From Persicaria tinctoria (taxonomy: Eukaryota; Streptophyta; Magnoliopsida; Caryophyllales; Polygonaceae), in contig JBANSL010000009.1 of assembly GCA_037127255.1 (NCBI GenBank), positions 36,601,475-36,665,474 of the forward strand: DNA of 64,000 nucleotides, given 5' to 3'. The position numbers and the translations under genes were made by a program. The stretch's first letter is position 1. Every line of letters begins with the position of its first letter. This document shows, piece after piece, positions 1-12,039 of the stretch. The notes under the pieces are model-generated. The model was not told where the DNA came from, searched no databases, and saw only the letters and a list, made by a program, of their open reading frames with translations.

Positions 1-1289
1 GAAACTCGACAACTTGCGATGAATAGAGCGGATCTTACCCAAACGAGACTCGAAAACGTCCAAGTTTCGAGCTTATGAACCCTTGGATATGGTATGAATC
101 TGAAAGGAATAATTTTGGTCAGATAACAGCCCTTGGATTGAAGGAAAGAAAGAAAAACGAACATAAATCACGTTTTTCTGAACTACAGAAACACTGCTCA
201 CCAGTCAAGTTCGAGGCTGTCTTGTGATTGCCTCGAAGAAGGTATGAAGGAACGAACAGATGGGTTCAACAGAGGGTGTTGCAAGCTTTCTGATGCAGTC
301 GGCGTATCTGTCTTTGGACCACGGTGCTGGTGGTGGAAAAGCCCGAAAGTAGGCTTGTCGAACACTGTTCTGCAGCAACTTCCGACGCCGATTTGGACGT
401 CTTTCCGGTGAGCTGCTGTGTCGGGGCTTGCACGGTGGTTGCCTGGGTGATGGAGAAGACCAGTGGTGGCGGCCTTCAGCCCTGGTGTCGCCGGAATCGC
501 GGTCGAGGGTGATCGGAGATAGTTGGTGATTGGTGATCTTCGGTCGCTGTTGATGGGTTTGTAGAGAATGAATGGGAAAGGTTTATGGCGAGAGGGTTAA
601 CTGGAATAGAATAATGCAGCGTTCCCTTCAATTTGATCTAATCCAAATCCCCTAAAGATAGAGATTTGAGGTTGAAAAATCTGACCAAAGATTACTAGTT
701 ATCCTATAGTTAAGATAGAATTTTGTTTAAGAAAATCTGATTCTTCACTTCTTCTCCCGTGTGGCGACTGGCGTGTGCGGTGTTGGACAACTTCACATTG
801 GACTGGGCCGGATCACAAAGCCGAAGTGTAGAAGGTATACACTTATATATATAAATGTATATATATACTATTTACGTGCATACATAAATAATATATACAC
901 ATATATATAAACCTAGTCATCCACTAATTTACCCATAAATAATATATAAATATTATTTGTAAAACTTTAATTTATTTAAATAATTTAAATAAATTAATTT
1001 CCCACATTTCATATTATAAAATGTGAAATAATTATCTTACGAACTGGACACATTAAAATAATAGAAATAAGAAGTAATTCCGACTTTTATTTAATTAAAT
1101 TCTAAAATTAAATAAACGGAAATACGAGGGTATTTCATCAGACCCCAAAGTGGATAAAGTTCTAGCAAGCTCCCAACTCCCGTTTGGAAGGTGGTACCAA
1201 GATTGAAGATTCTGAAAGAATATTTATAATTAGGAGACTGGGATGAATAAGTATGCAGGCAACACTATGCAAAAATAGTTAAACATTCA
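1..1289. other. No gene seen; AT-rich intergenic DNA
   Basis: I see no coding signal here. The first 700 bases have moderate GC content and short open frames without family motifs. Bases 840-1130 are strongly AT-rich (TATA and TTAAATAA runs). This could be the remnant of a retrotransposon LTR or leader, but no terminal repeat, PBS or TSD was found. Confidence 0.5.
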
Positions 1290-1316
1290 CTAGAACAGAA
1301 CGACTATAAAATGTAC

Positions 1317-2108
1317 CTGGTTGAGGACTTTCCATGGGACAGCTCTCATCCTGTCCAATTTGTTAATGAACGCAACCCTTGGAACTTCGTATCTTTTCAT
1401 TTGGCGATCAACAGTGATAGACTGACTTTGCACACCACCAACACTACAAAGAACAAGAATGGCACCATCAGGGACTCGCAAGGCTCTCTCTACTTCAATG
1501 GTGAAGTCACCGTGTCCTGGAGTGTCAATAATATTAATATGCGAAAGCACCACAAGTGATCCATTTTAACACCTCTAGGGAACCAGAAAAATAAATATAA
1601 AAAAATAGCCACCAAATAAATTGGCAAGAACAAGTGACATCAGCAACGTTCTTTCTTCATGGCTGCCCTACTTTGTCATCCTGTTACAGTTTACTATAGA
1701 ACATCGAAGAATTGGTCATATCAAAATCGAGTTACAACAAATTGCCAGCCTTGCATATGTGGAAGTTGACAAATTTATTTTCTTCATTACATAGAAATTA
1801 TACTCTCGTCTGATCAAGACAAAAGCCCTAACATCATCAATGATCTTAGCAAAAACACAAAAAATCAAACCAAAGCACGAGCATATAGTAACAAACTTAA
1901 ACGGAAAAATAGGGGCTAGTGAATAACCTGATAGTCCTTCCAGCTGCAATAAGTAGCGGCAGACTGGATAGTAATGTCTTTCTCTCTCTCCAGGTCCATG
2001 GAATACATCTTGGCACCGAATCCATCTTAACAGAACCTGCTCGGTGAGCGTGGTCTTGTCGGAATCGATGTGAGCGGAGATCCCGATGTTCCGAACCCTC
2101 CAAATATG
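1317..2108 (-). pseudogene. Truncated mitochondrial elongation factor G (GTPase domain) pseudogene
   Basis: Two exons of the GTPase domain of an organellar EF-G, the GTP-driven ribosomal translocase, can be read on the minus strand. Exon A (1928 to about 2105) carries the region around the G1 P-loop (NIGISAHIDSDKTTLTE) and, in another frame, [18 protein letters not shown]. Exon B (1317-1538) carries G3 (DTPGHGD), [14 protein letters not shown] and G4 (NKLD), and ends KVLNQ before a GT donor. Damage seen: P-loop Gly to Asp; DTPGHVD to DTPGHGD; a deletion of about 15 codons plus a frameshift in exon A; and AT where the AG acceptor of exon B is expected. The other EF-G domains (II-V) are absent, although the usual protein is about 750 residues. 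Identification is firm; 'mitochondrial type' is from family knowledge. It is very unlikely to be functional. Confidence 0.85.
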
Positions 2109-2634
2109 AGAACATCTAGATTAGGAAGTGCCATGATAAGGGGAAAAGGAACTCAAAAGCAACTAAAATGAAGCATACACAAGCACCCAGTCACTTCCGA
2201 TTACATTTGAAGAGAAACTAAACATATATGATTCTCTTCACAACGTATGATAGAAGAAACAACAACATTTACAAGCCATATATTTACAATTTTCGACTGA
2301 ATGCTTCATTCGTCAGAATTATTGTTTTCCTGGATGTTTTCCTTTGATGTGAGCCAGTGGTGCTAAGAACACTTTGAAACATAGCTACTGAACAAACTGG
2401 TCTTATGTAACATCTTAAAGGGAATTGAAGCATAATTTTGGAATGATGGGAATGCATAGTTATTGGATATTTGGATACTCTTGGAAAGAGCTAGAACGGG
2501 ATATTTCCTGAACATTAGTAGAATAGTAATATTTTTGGAACATCACAGTTGAATACCGTTCTGTCAAAAGGTCCTTTGCAAATTGAAATCGAAGGAATTA
2601 AGTCCCTAAATTCTCAAATCAAACCTATTTAAGC

Positions 2635-3170
2635 GGATACCAAATCAAACCCTCAATTAAGAGGATAGAAGAAAATGGAGATTCAGATCAAAGAAGTGAA
2701 TAAAAAACCCTAGAAATAAAATTAAGGTGATGAGAAATTGATAAGGGTATCAAACCTTTGAACGTTTAGATGTTATTGAGAGACGACGATGGTGGATCGC
2801 TGAAGAAGTCGGGAAGAGACGGAGGCAGGGCGGTGATTCTCACAAAGGGATGGAACGGAGGAGAGAGGCGAAGCGGTGGTGTTGTCGGCGACGGAGGCTC
2901 GAAAGCCCTAAATTAAGAGGATACCAAATCAAATTGAGGATTGAAGAAAATAGAGATTCAAATCAAAGAAGTGAATAAAAAACCCTAGAGATAAAATTAA
3001 GGCGATGAGAAATTGAGAAGGGGATCAAACCTTTGAACGTTTAGAGGCGACAATGATGGATCGCTGAAGAGGTCGGGAAGAGATGGAGGTGGGGTGGTGA
3101 TTCTGACAGAGGGATTGAACGGAGGAGAGAGGAGAACTGGTGGTGCTGTCGGTGGCGGAGGCTCGACAGT
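2635..3170. repeat. Imperfect tandem duplication of about 270 bp
   Basis: The block at about 2635-2905 (CCAAATCAAA, ..AAGAAGTGAATAAAAAACCC.., AACGTTTAGA, ..GGTGGTGATTCT-like, ..GACGGAGGCTCGA) recurs at about 2920-3170. On the minus strand it looks like a 5' leader or first exon with a GT donor, just upstream of the EF-G fragment. It may therefore be the duplicated leader of that broken gene (inference). Confidence 0.7.
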
Positions 3171-3530
3171 GAGCACAAGATCTGAGAGAGGTATCGACGG
3201 TGTGGGGCGGCGGCGGCGGCGTGCGCACAAGCAAAGGGCGATGGCGATTTAGAGTCTGATTAGAGAGAGGTCGAAGAGTGCAGTGGAGATCGAGGGACTG
3301 ATTTGGAGAAAGAGCCATAGATACGGAGAGGCGAGAAGCAGGGAGGCCGAGGAGAGAGAGATCCAAGAGGGATACGAGGAAAGAGGGCGGTGATTTTAGG
3401 GTTAGATAGAAACCCTTGTTTTTCACAAGCGGGAAATATACCGCCCAAACAACAATAATTTTTTTTAAAAATGTTTTCACCCAACAAAAAAAATACAAAT
3501 TTTGAAGTAGAATATAGTATTGTATGTTTC
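3171..3530. other. Possible promoter/leader side of the minus-strand EF-G relic; nothing definite
   Basis: A minus-strand open frame (3498-3025) runs through here, but its Pro/Ser/Arg-rich translation matches no family I recognise. The stretch lies at the presumed 5' end of the EF-G fragment. No clear TATA element was assigned. Confidence 0.3.
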
Positions 3531-3559
3531 TCTTTTTTAATTTCTTTTTACTTTTTTAT

Positions 3560-3742
3560 TTAGCCACGGCATCCCCGTGCCGTAGCAAATATCAACCAAC
3601 TATGCCAACATTACCTACGGGACTCCACTGCCGTGGCAACGCCATTGTAAAAACTAACTCAATTGCCACGGCAAGCCTTGCCGTTGCTATCATCAGTGGC
3701 AAATTTGATTTTTTGTTACCCATTGGCCACGGCAATGGGTAA
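3560..3742. repeat. GCCACGGC/GCCGTGGC subterminal-type palindromic repeats
   Basis: At least six copies of GCCACGGC or its complement lie in both orientations within about 180 bp (for example GCCACGGCATCC, GCCGTAGC, GCCGTGGC, GCCACGGCAATGGG). Arrays like this are typical of the subterminal regions of CACTA-type DNA transposons. No terminal CACTA motif or target duplication is visible, so this is probably a transposon-end relic. Confidence 0.5.
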
Positions 3743-3756
3743 CATAATTTTGGTAA

Positions 3757-4134
3757 TACCCAAATTATCTTTGGGTATTTCTTTTTAAGTAAATATAATT
3801 TTGGTAATAAAAGGTAAGTATTCTATTTTGAACTTAAAAATATTTTTTCTTTTAAACAGAATATGTATAAAGTTTTATAACTAGTTTAAAGATATTTCAT
3901 CTTATGTGCATATATAGTAAGTAAATAAGTTTTTAAGTTATATTATTTTGAGACAAAGTGATATATTTTCTTATAAAATAAGGAAGGATTCATAATTATA
4001 ATTTATTTTAATTTGCGTAAAATATTTGATATAATGTTTTAGAAAATTTGTGTTACGAAAAATAAAATGTATTTCATTAAGTGTTTTGTTAATTTATTCT
4101 TTAATTTATGTAAAATTTTATCAAATAAAATTTT

Positions 4135-4174
<40 letters not shown>

Positions 4175-4657
4175 TTATTTATATATTTATAAATAGGAAT
4201 AGTGTTTAAACCGTTGGTTTTCTATTTTCCCGGTCCAGATGAACCGGACCGTCCAAAACAAAATTTCTGAACCGGGTCAGCGAACCCATCTTCTTCCTCC
4301 CGCCTGCGTCGATTCACTGTAAACCAAGGTGAAATTTCACCTCCTCAAATCTCGCTCAAATCTCAACCATTTTGCTTCTAGAACGTTCCCTATCTGTTTC
4401 TAAGGAGATTTATGCAACCGATTGTGAGATTCGGGATTGAACCACAACCGAACGAACTTATCCCCAAATTCGAAGTTCATCCAAATCCGCTCCATTCGGG
4501 ACGAATCCCATCAAATTGAGGGTTGTGATAGCGTTATGAGTAATTATCTAATCGATTTTCGGATTTATTTTAATCAAGTCCATCCCTAAATCCTCCACCT
4601 ATATATACCCCTTCCGGGCTCACTTTCGAAGCACACCACCGCCTCTTCCAATCCGAC
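3757..4657 (+). mobile_element. 5' portion of a long LTR (second copy of the solo-LTR family)
   Basis: This stretch is nearly identical to the first ~900 bp of the solo LTR at 4836-7916, including the ATACC(C)CAAATTATC start, the AT microsatellite, the CCGGTCCAGATGAACCGGACC block and a TATA box near 4602. It ends just after the putative transcription start region. It is best read as a truncated sister LTR lying in direct orientation 180 bp upstream. Confidence 0.75.
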
Positions 4658-5239
4658 AAATCCAATCCCGTCCCGCATAAATATATTATAGTATATTATA
4701 AACACTATTTTTATACTTTATTAGATTACAGTATATTTGATTGCAATAAATATTATGTTATTACAGTATATTATAAAATACTAGTATAGGGCCTTTTGCT
4801 AAAATGATCCTATTATCCGAAAGCTTTGCATGAATTGAAATACCCCAAATTATCTTTGGGTATTTCTTTTTAAGTAAATATAATTTTGGTAATAAAAGGT
4901 AAGTATTCTATTTTGAACTTAAAAATATTTTTTCTTTTAAACATAATATGTATAAAGTTTTATAACTAGTTTAAAGATATTTCATCTTATGTGCATATAT
5001 AGTAAGTAAATAAGTTTTTAAGTTATATTATTTTGAGACAAAGTGATATATTTTCTTATAAAATAAGGAAGGATTCATAATTATAATTTATTTTAATTTG
5101 CGTAAAAAAATTGATATAATGGTTTAGAAAATTTGTGTTACGAAAAATAAAATGTATTTCATTAAGTGTTTTGTTATTTTATTCTTTAATTTATGTAAAA
5201 TTTTATCAAATAAAATTTTGGATATATATATATATATAT

Positions 5240-5270
<31 letters not shown>

Positions 5271-5690
5271 TTATATATTTATTAATAGGAATGGTGTTTA
5301 AACCGTTGGTTTTCTATTTTCCCGGTCCAGATGAACCGGACCGTCCAAAACAAAATTTCTGAACCGGGTCAGCGAACCCATCTTCTTCCTCCCGCCTGCA
5401 TCGATTCACTGTAAACCAAGGTGAAATTTCACCTCCTCAAATCTCGCTCAAATCTCAACCCTTTTGCTTCTAGAACGTTCCCTATCTGTTTCTAAGGAGA
5501 TTTATGCAACCGATTGTGAGATTCGGGATTGAACCGCAACCGAACGAACTTATCCCCAAATTCGAAGTTCATCCAAATCCGCTCCATTCGGGACGAATCC
5601 CATCAAATTGAGGGTTGTGATAGCGTTATGAGTAATTATCTAATCGATTTTCGGATTTATTTTAATCAAGTCCATCCCCAAATCCTCCGC

Positions 5691-5700
5691 CTATATATAC
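5691..5700 (+). promoter_or_regulatory. LTR promoter TATA box
   Basis: CTATATATAC lies about 30 bp upstream of GGCTCACTTTCGAAGCAC in the solo LTR, and the same arrangement is conserved in the sister LTR at about 4602. Conservation in both copies and the spacing support a retrotransposon promoter. Confidence 0.6.
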
Positions 5701-7090
5701 CCCTTCCGGGCTCACTTTCGAAGCACACCACCGCCTCTTCTCTCCATATCCGACTCTCTAAGCCTTTTCGCCATGCTCTACATACACCAAGCAACGTTTC
5801 CCCTCACAAATTTTGCAGTAAATCATTCCGGATTCAAAAAGCCCAATTTCAATTCATCCCTCGTCGGAGCCGCCTTTGCCGCCCTCGTACACCACCATTC
5901 AGCCGCTGCCGATGCCGCCAGGACCACCACAGAGGAGCGCATCTTCTCCACGAATCCATAGTCACCAGTCGCGTGTCTTTCCGTTCACTATCGAAGCCGT
6001 GAGAAGTCGCCGAAGCGTCGCCGGAAGTTGCCGGAAAACCCCCGTTGATGTTACTGTCGGGCTGAGGGAAGGAGAGGGGTAATTACGCTAAACCTCCCTA
6101 AGTTTTTGGATTATTTAAAATATGCCCTTGCCCAGTTTTCTAAAATTCCAGATTCTAACCCGTATTTTTATGTGGGCATAAATGCTTTCCAATTCCGTTA
6201 AATCGCAGAGAATCGTCAACCCCTATGCCCATACAAGGGAATTCGAGTTCAACCAACCACATAAGTCAAAGCTTGCAACTTCGGATCAAGGCAAGTGATA
6301 TTCCGAGCCTTTCTGCTCAATTGGTGCCTTCGTGTCTTGTTTGTTTTCCTGTCTTTGATTGCTTGCCAAGTTAAATAAAATAAATCACAATTCAATTGCT
6401 TGTGTGATTTATTTACCGTTCAGTTTGAATTTGGCAAGTTTAATTGGGTGACCTTAATAAGACAATAATAATATAGTTACCCACCGGTCATTTAAAGCAT
6501 GATTTATTGTTGTCCTTTCATGCTAATTCGTTAGGAATGGAACATGTTATTTCTTTGATGTTTCCATCCTTTATTTTAATTGCTTTCATTTCATTTGGTA
6601 TTCATGTTATCTATAAATAACATGGGTTATCTTGTGTTGTGTGATCACCTAGGATACCTAAATAAAATAGTAATAATGTGAGGATTGTATGTTACGATTG
6701 GAACTCAATTAAATCAAGATCAATGAAAGTAAAACGTATCAATCAACGTAAACCAAATGTGAACCGTAATGTGTGAAGTCAAGTGAAAGTGATGTTGTAG
6801 AGTCAGTTCGGGGCCGTTACTCCTCGGTCTAAAGGTTTCATGAAACTAACACATTTCCATAGAGAAATGTTACACTACCTCCGGTAGTAGGCCGCTATCT
6901 GCTAGTGAGAGCGGGGCCGGTATTATATTATAACAAATAGTGTGTGTTGTGAAACATTCTATTCCTATTAAGAGTGGTAAACGTGTATAGCATATAAACC
7001 TGTGTTTAAGCTACTCAATGTGAGGAAGTGAGTGAAGTGTGTTATATCAATCTGTTTTAAGCTACTCAACGTGAGGAAAGTGAGCGAAGT

Positions 7091-7093
<3 letters not shown>

Positions 7094-7178
<85 letters not shown>
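7094..7178. repeat. (TA)n microsatellite
   Basis: An uninterrupted run of about 42 TA units lies inside the solo LTR. The short YIYIYI open frame across it is an artefact. Confidence 0.98.
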
Positions 7179-7182
<4 letters not shown>

Positions 7183-7921
7183 TTCTTAACATAGTAAGAA
7201 CAAAGCTTTATAATGATCACAATTAATTCAAGCTATATCATATTCCATCTGTAATCGGAGTATGGTTCCTAAGAGTGCTTGTCGCTCGCATCTTTTGTTA
7301 CTCAATCCTACTGGATTATCCGTGTCACATGAGTCGTGTCTTAAAATGTTAAGCCTTCACATAAAATATTCTTGATAATCGCATTTGGGTTTAGATTCAT
7401 ACCGTATTATGGTCACTGAGTTTGAGTCCAGAGAAGTCCCAGTTTTCGAGTCGTCATTTACTAGTTCTTGCGAACTAACCGTCCTTTATTTGGATGGCTG
7501 GTGTCCTTAATTTCGGATGCCAGACCAGTTTTCGCAGGTTTAGGTCGAGTCTCAGAAGAGAAGATAAGAAAAGTTGAGAAGATATTTCAGTTACTTTTGA
7601 CGTTGGATTTTAAGTTTAAATTTTATAGATATATTGTATAGGTGTTAAATATTTTATTTAAAAGTCTTCCGTTGTATTGTTCTCAATTTGTAATTAAATC
7701 CTCAATTTTTGAGGAGAGTTTAATAGAGAGTTATTTTTTTTATTTCAAGACTTCCGCTATTAAATTTTATTTCATTTATGTATTTAATTGTTACCATCTT
7801 GTTTGTGGGAGCATGGTTGCATGTCCCTATAAGCCTAAGGTGGTTACGAAGACATTAAAGTCCGAGTAATCACTGGCGCTGTGGCATTCCCTCGGGTTAT
7901 AAAAGGGGGTGTTACATGAAT

Positions 7922-9489
7922 AACCCAATCCGGAAAAAAATTGCTAAAAAACGGATATCCGCTTGCCAAGAGTAGCCGGTAGCAGGTGATAATGTGGGGA
8001 ACAACTTGACAAAAAAGCTGACATGGAAAAAGCTGAGAGATGAATGAAAAAAGGAAAAAGAAAAGAATGTGAGAGAGAGAATTAAAAAGTACAATTCATC
8101 AGAGGTGAATTAATGAGAGGAGAGAGAGTGCTGAGAGGAGGAGAGAGAAAAAGCAACTCACTTTTTCAGAAAGTGCTGAGAGAAAGAGAGAGAAAAAAAC
8201 AACTTACTTTTTCAAAAAAAACAACTCACGTTTTGCCACCAGCTTTTATACATACCACCCGTTTATGTCAACATTCCAGCCTCAGCGTTTGTACATGACA
8301 CTAGTTCATATTTACTTGTCACTAGTGAGATTTTCTCTACTTTCATCATTCATCCATTATAGTTATTGGGACAATTTTCACCACTTTATCAAAACTTAGA
8401 GCAAGACAACGAGAAATAACAATCAAATTAATAAAGGATTAATTTTTAACTCTATTAAAAAAAAGTCATTCGATTAGATATCCTCTCATTTATAGCTTTT
8501 GATCACTACCTGTCCGTCTAATGGATATTAAAAAAATTAATAAATGAAATCATATGAGGATTGAATGATGTAATCACTCTCCACTGTCCACCTACTTCTC
8601 TTTAAACTTATGAGGATTGTGTTTGATCATGTGCTTGATCATGAGGTCCGTCAAGTAAAACAATTTATGTGGCATGTAAAATCGTCTAGGCGTCATGTAT
8701 AATATATTATGTGTCATGTAAAATACATATGGAGTTGTTTTACCTAACGGACCTTATAAAATGCGTTGTTGTAATCGCATTTTCCGGTTCAGTTTCCTTC
8801 ATCTCTTACTATCATATGTGTTTGAATATCATGCTTATAAAACAATTATGTATTATGAATCATTGTTTTGTGTAAGACATCGAGGTCTGTTTGAATTCCC
8901 CTGTATTATCTTTATGATGAAAATAAATTTATTAAATGAAAAGTATGATGCACCTGAAAAGTATGATGCACTTGGAGGCGCTTATGCTCCGGCTTTTGTA
9001 ATTCAATATGTAGTTAGCGCATTTTGTACTTATGGGAAATTTTAGTCAGGTAATACCTTTGACATGATAGTTGATAGTTTTGACATGACAGTGCTCTATG
9101 CGTATCTTAGTCGCCTGACCGGTGCGTTTTTGTGTCACTTATGATGCACTTGGAAACGGTTATGCTACATAACGAGGAATTGAGTATGTGGTTCGCACAT
9201 TTTTTTTTTGGTCAACTGGTTCGCACATTTTGTAATTATGGGAAATTCGAACATGTAATTCATAGACAATGTACATTTTTTAGTAAAACAACATGTTAAA
9301 TGCGAAATTGCCAAAGATCATGCATCATATATTCGATAACACTTGTGGTAATACAAACAAATTTTGATCATTCATACTATATTACAATACGAATGAACCT
9401 CATCTGCATATGAAACCGAACACTTTTTCCTGTGGACGAATTTACATAGTTTTCTATCGAAACCGAACACTTTTTCCTCTCTTTTCTAT
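7922..9489. other. No gene seen; AT-rich, GA-rich stretch at 8040-8220
   Basis: Purine-rich GAGA/GAAA tracts are followed by AT-rich DNA. The open frame 8761-9045 has no recognisable motif. A short segment near 8265-8325 (TCAGCGTTTGTACATGACAC) recurs in altered form near 11347-11385, hinting at diverged repeats of an unassigned element. Confidence 0.4.
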
Positions 9490-9900
9490 GACAACAACAC
9501 CAAAAAAACGTTTAAGTCCGGGGAGTTGGCCGGTTAAAATATCAATCTAATGTCGAATTCATTTTGTGAAGCGATAAGCTAAAATTGCTCATCGTATAGA
9601 TGAATATGAGTTCTTGCGTTGTCCTGTTGGATGAAAGTCGTAGCCCTTGAATCCTCCCTTGGCCACATAGATTGAATCGCGGGGATAACCTTTTTAATTA
9701 GAAAGGTCTGAATCAGCATATAATTAACATGACATGAACTGCTATTAACATGGCATTCAAATATGATGTACATGACACGACATTCAAATACGATGTACAT
9801 GGCACGAGAAAAGCACATACTTAAAGCGATTTGTTTCTTAATGGTTGACATCGCTTTTCGATCTCAAGTTCGATGTGTTTCATCAAATAAACCTACTAAT
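9490..9900 (-). pseudogene. mariner-like (plant MLE) transposase relic
   Basis: On the minus strand, PAIQSMWPREDSRATTFIQQ followed by DNARTHI is the hallmark second-aspartate block (FIQQDNARTHI) of plant mariner-like DDE transposases. Downstream the relic reads FDIRLIF, a stop, then PANSPDLNVF, the third-Asp block (NSPDLNVLDLGFF in family members). The stop replaces a conserved pair of residues. Upstream (about 9840-9900) a degraded DETHRT..KAMSTIKK segment resembles the region before the second Asp. Only a fragment of the ~400-residue protein remains, and no TIRs or TA duplications were located. Confidence 0.75.
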
Positions 9901-12030
9901 CTATATCGTGTCATTGTTTTGGAAAGCACAATATTAAACAATGCAAAATACCATAGTCACCTTCGACGACATATGGGTATGCCGTTTGAAAACATAATGT
10001 TACATGACACATGAATTGTTTTACTTGACTCATGAATTGTTTTACTTGTCACTCGTGTTAATATATTCTTACACGGTACGAGACAAAAAATTGAATTTAC
10101 TTGAGTTTCATGCAATGATTACAAAGAGCTTTGTTTATGGAAACTCATATATGACTAGATATGTAGTGCAAACGCATGATACCTTATAATACATATCTAC
10201 ACAAATCCATGATAGGGGTCGGAACTGCCATGAGTTGATCCATAGTTGCACCCTAAATGACATTCAAATGAAAACACAAATCCGTGACATGGGTCTGGAC
10301 GTCAAGCAACATTAGTTTGATCTCGCAGGGTTACCAGAGAAGGAGAATTGAACCCCATTAGAAGCAGCAGTGTCATTCTTCTTCTCGTCTTCCTCCAAGC
10401 CAGAGCCCTCAAATTTTAGATGCACATCTCTCCAATGTAGCGAAAACCCGCGTAGACAATCCATGCTAGAAACAAAGCAATTTGGACAAATAGGTTGCAA
10501 GCTTTCAAAGAAAGACGAGGCACCCGCAATCCAAACCCAAAATTCTATTCAAGTTGGTTCTGATTATATGATATGGGAATTGGGTGCACTGGGATGAAAT
10601 TGGGTGCAACAAACGCCTTCCTCCACCATCACCTTCAATGGCTCGACAACCCGCCTTGTCCTATAACCAATACACCAAAATGAATATTTCATCTTACATG
10701 ACAGTTATCAATTAATTACCGCGGCTGACATGACAGTCAAAGGGACCCTAATTACCTCTTCGATTTTCGTAGGAGGTGCATCTAACGCACCCCTTTGTCC
10801 ATCACATTGTCCCCAAAAGTAAGTTAACTGTAATGATTAGATGTAAAAAGTAGGTTAAATGTAATGATTAAAGCTAAAAAGACATGTATTTTTGATAAAA
10901 TTACATGGGCTAAAAAGACATGTATTTTGAGACGGATGGAGTATTTGTTAAAAAAATATAAATGACTACTTTTTCACTTAATTAAACAAAGAAATTAATA
11001 CACTCTTCAAGAAACATGACTCCAGCTGTTTTCCATGTCCCGAAAAAGAAATAGGTAATATATTATTCGTTCATAAATAAAAAAAATAAAGCATTAGGTA
11101 ATACACTGTTCATTCATCTTCTTCACTTCGCACAGGCTTCGATCAGTTGCACTGCCTCGTCTTCTCCGCCTCCTTCTCCAAGCACGGGTACGATCAAAGA
11201 GGACAAACGGTTGGTGATGGTAGACTTCGTAGTTGGTGATGGTAGCGAATTGGTTGGCAAATAACGAGACAACTTCGTACACCCACAACAGCAGATAAAA
11301 ATTACCACCAACGTTGGTACATGCAACCCTTCTATTTAATCATTATTCCAGTCTCAGCGTTTGTATATGACATCGGTTAATATATACATGACGCTATGTG
11401 GTTTCCTACTGGACACCCTATGGTTTTCTACTGGACACATTTTGGTTTTTTTCCAGTCTACACTCAGCTATCGTGCTAGTTGGAGAAAGCCAACGTTGGA
11501 GCTGCTGTTGGAGAAAGCCATTGCCTACACTGCTGCATGAAGAACCGAGCCTAGACAGATAAATCGAAGAAGAAAGAAGAATCGAAGAAGGCGCCACTCT
11601 TTGTCCGACATAAGAAATTCGAAGGAAAAAGAGAGATAAAAGACAAAGAAATCAAAGAAGAAAGAAGCTCTTCAATGTAGAGAGGTGGAGAGAGGGAGAG
11701 GGAAAGGGGGTTTAGGAGAGTGGTGAAGACAATTTTTTAAATAAAATTGTCATCTCTCTCTTCCTCTCTCCCAATGCTCACATCACTCATTTCTCTCTCC
11801 TCGTTTAATGCAGCAGGTTTTCCCTTCACTTTTAACCGGCTGTGATGCAAATTTTTAACGGGGGAAGGTAAACCCTTGCAAATTGTATGGATAGTGGGTT
11901 AGGCATGCAAAGTTGAGCGGGGCAAAGGTCATTTACTACCAATCCCTCTACTAGTATATATAGATTTTAGATTACAAAATGTAATATGGAGTATATACAA
12001 ACTATTTCGATTAAAAAAAATATACATACT
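9901..12030. other. No gene seen; diverged repeat DNA
   Basis: Several TGACATGAC/ACATGACAC motifs (around 9990, 10700 and 10725) suggest an old transposable element. The open frame 10312-10500 (minus) matches no family I know. A low-complexity GAGA region lies at 11560-11790. Confidence 0.35.
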
Positions 12031-12039
12031 GTAATACTC

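Larger units (their letters stand above)
4836..7916 (+). mobile_element. Solo LTR (3.08 kb) of a Ty3-type retrotransposon, TSD TGAAT
   Basis: The unit begins TGAAATACC and ends GGGGGTGTTACA. It is flanked by the perfect 5-bp duplication TGAAT (4831-4835 and 7917-7921). No PBS (TGGTATCAGAGC) follows the 3' end and no polypurine tract and coding region precede the 5' end, so recombination between two LTRs probably removed the body. Length and the TTACA end resemble long chromovirus LTRs such as the one at 47259, but clade assignment is inference. The open frames inside (5529-6002 and 7642-7869) show no motifs. The unit contains a TATA box and a TA microsatellite. Confidence 0.8.

Noticed and set aside
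3025..3498. 157-residue minus-strand frame upstream of EF-G relic as a gene
   Set aside because: Low-complexity Pro/Ser/Arg content, overlaps a tandem duplication, and no recognised transit peptide or domain; kept only as a possible leader.
5529..6082. Plus-strand frames of 157 and 68 residues after the TATA box
   Set aside because: Inside a solo LTR bounded by a perfect TSD; no similarity to any family, likely leader sequence.
6968..7192. YIYIYI-type open frames (also 50385-50717, 53998-54249, 54097-54609)
   Set aside because: Translations of TA microsatellites.
8761..9045. 94-residue plus-strand open frame
   Set aside because: No motif, AT-rich, no flanking gene structure; treated as chance.
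11930..11965. Helitron 3' end (CTAGT after a weak stem)
   Set aside because: The stem is poor and no Helitron 5' TC end or RepHel domain was found; evidence too thin.
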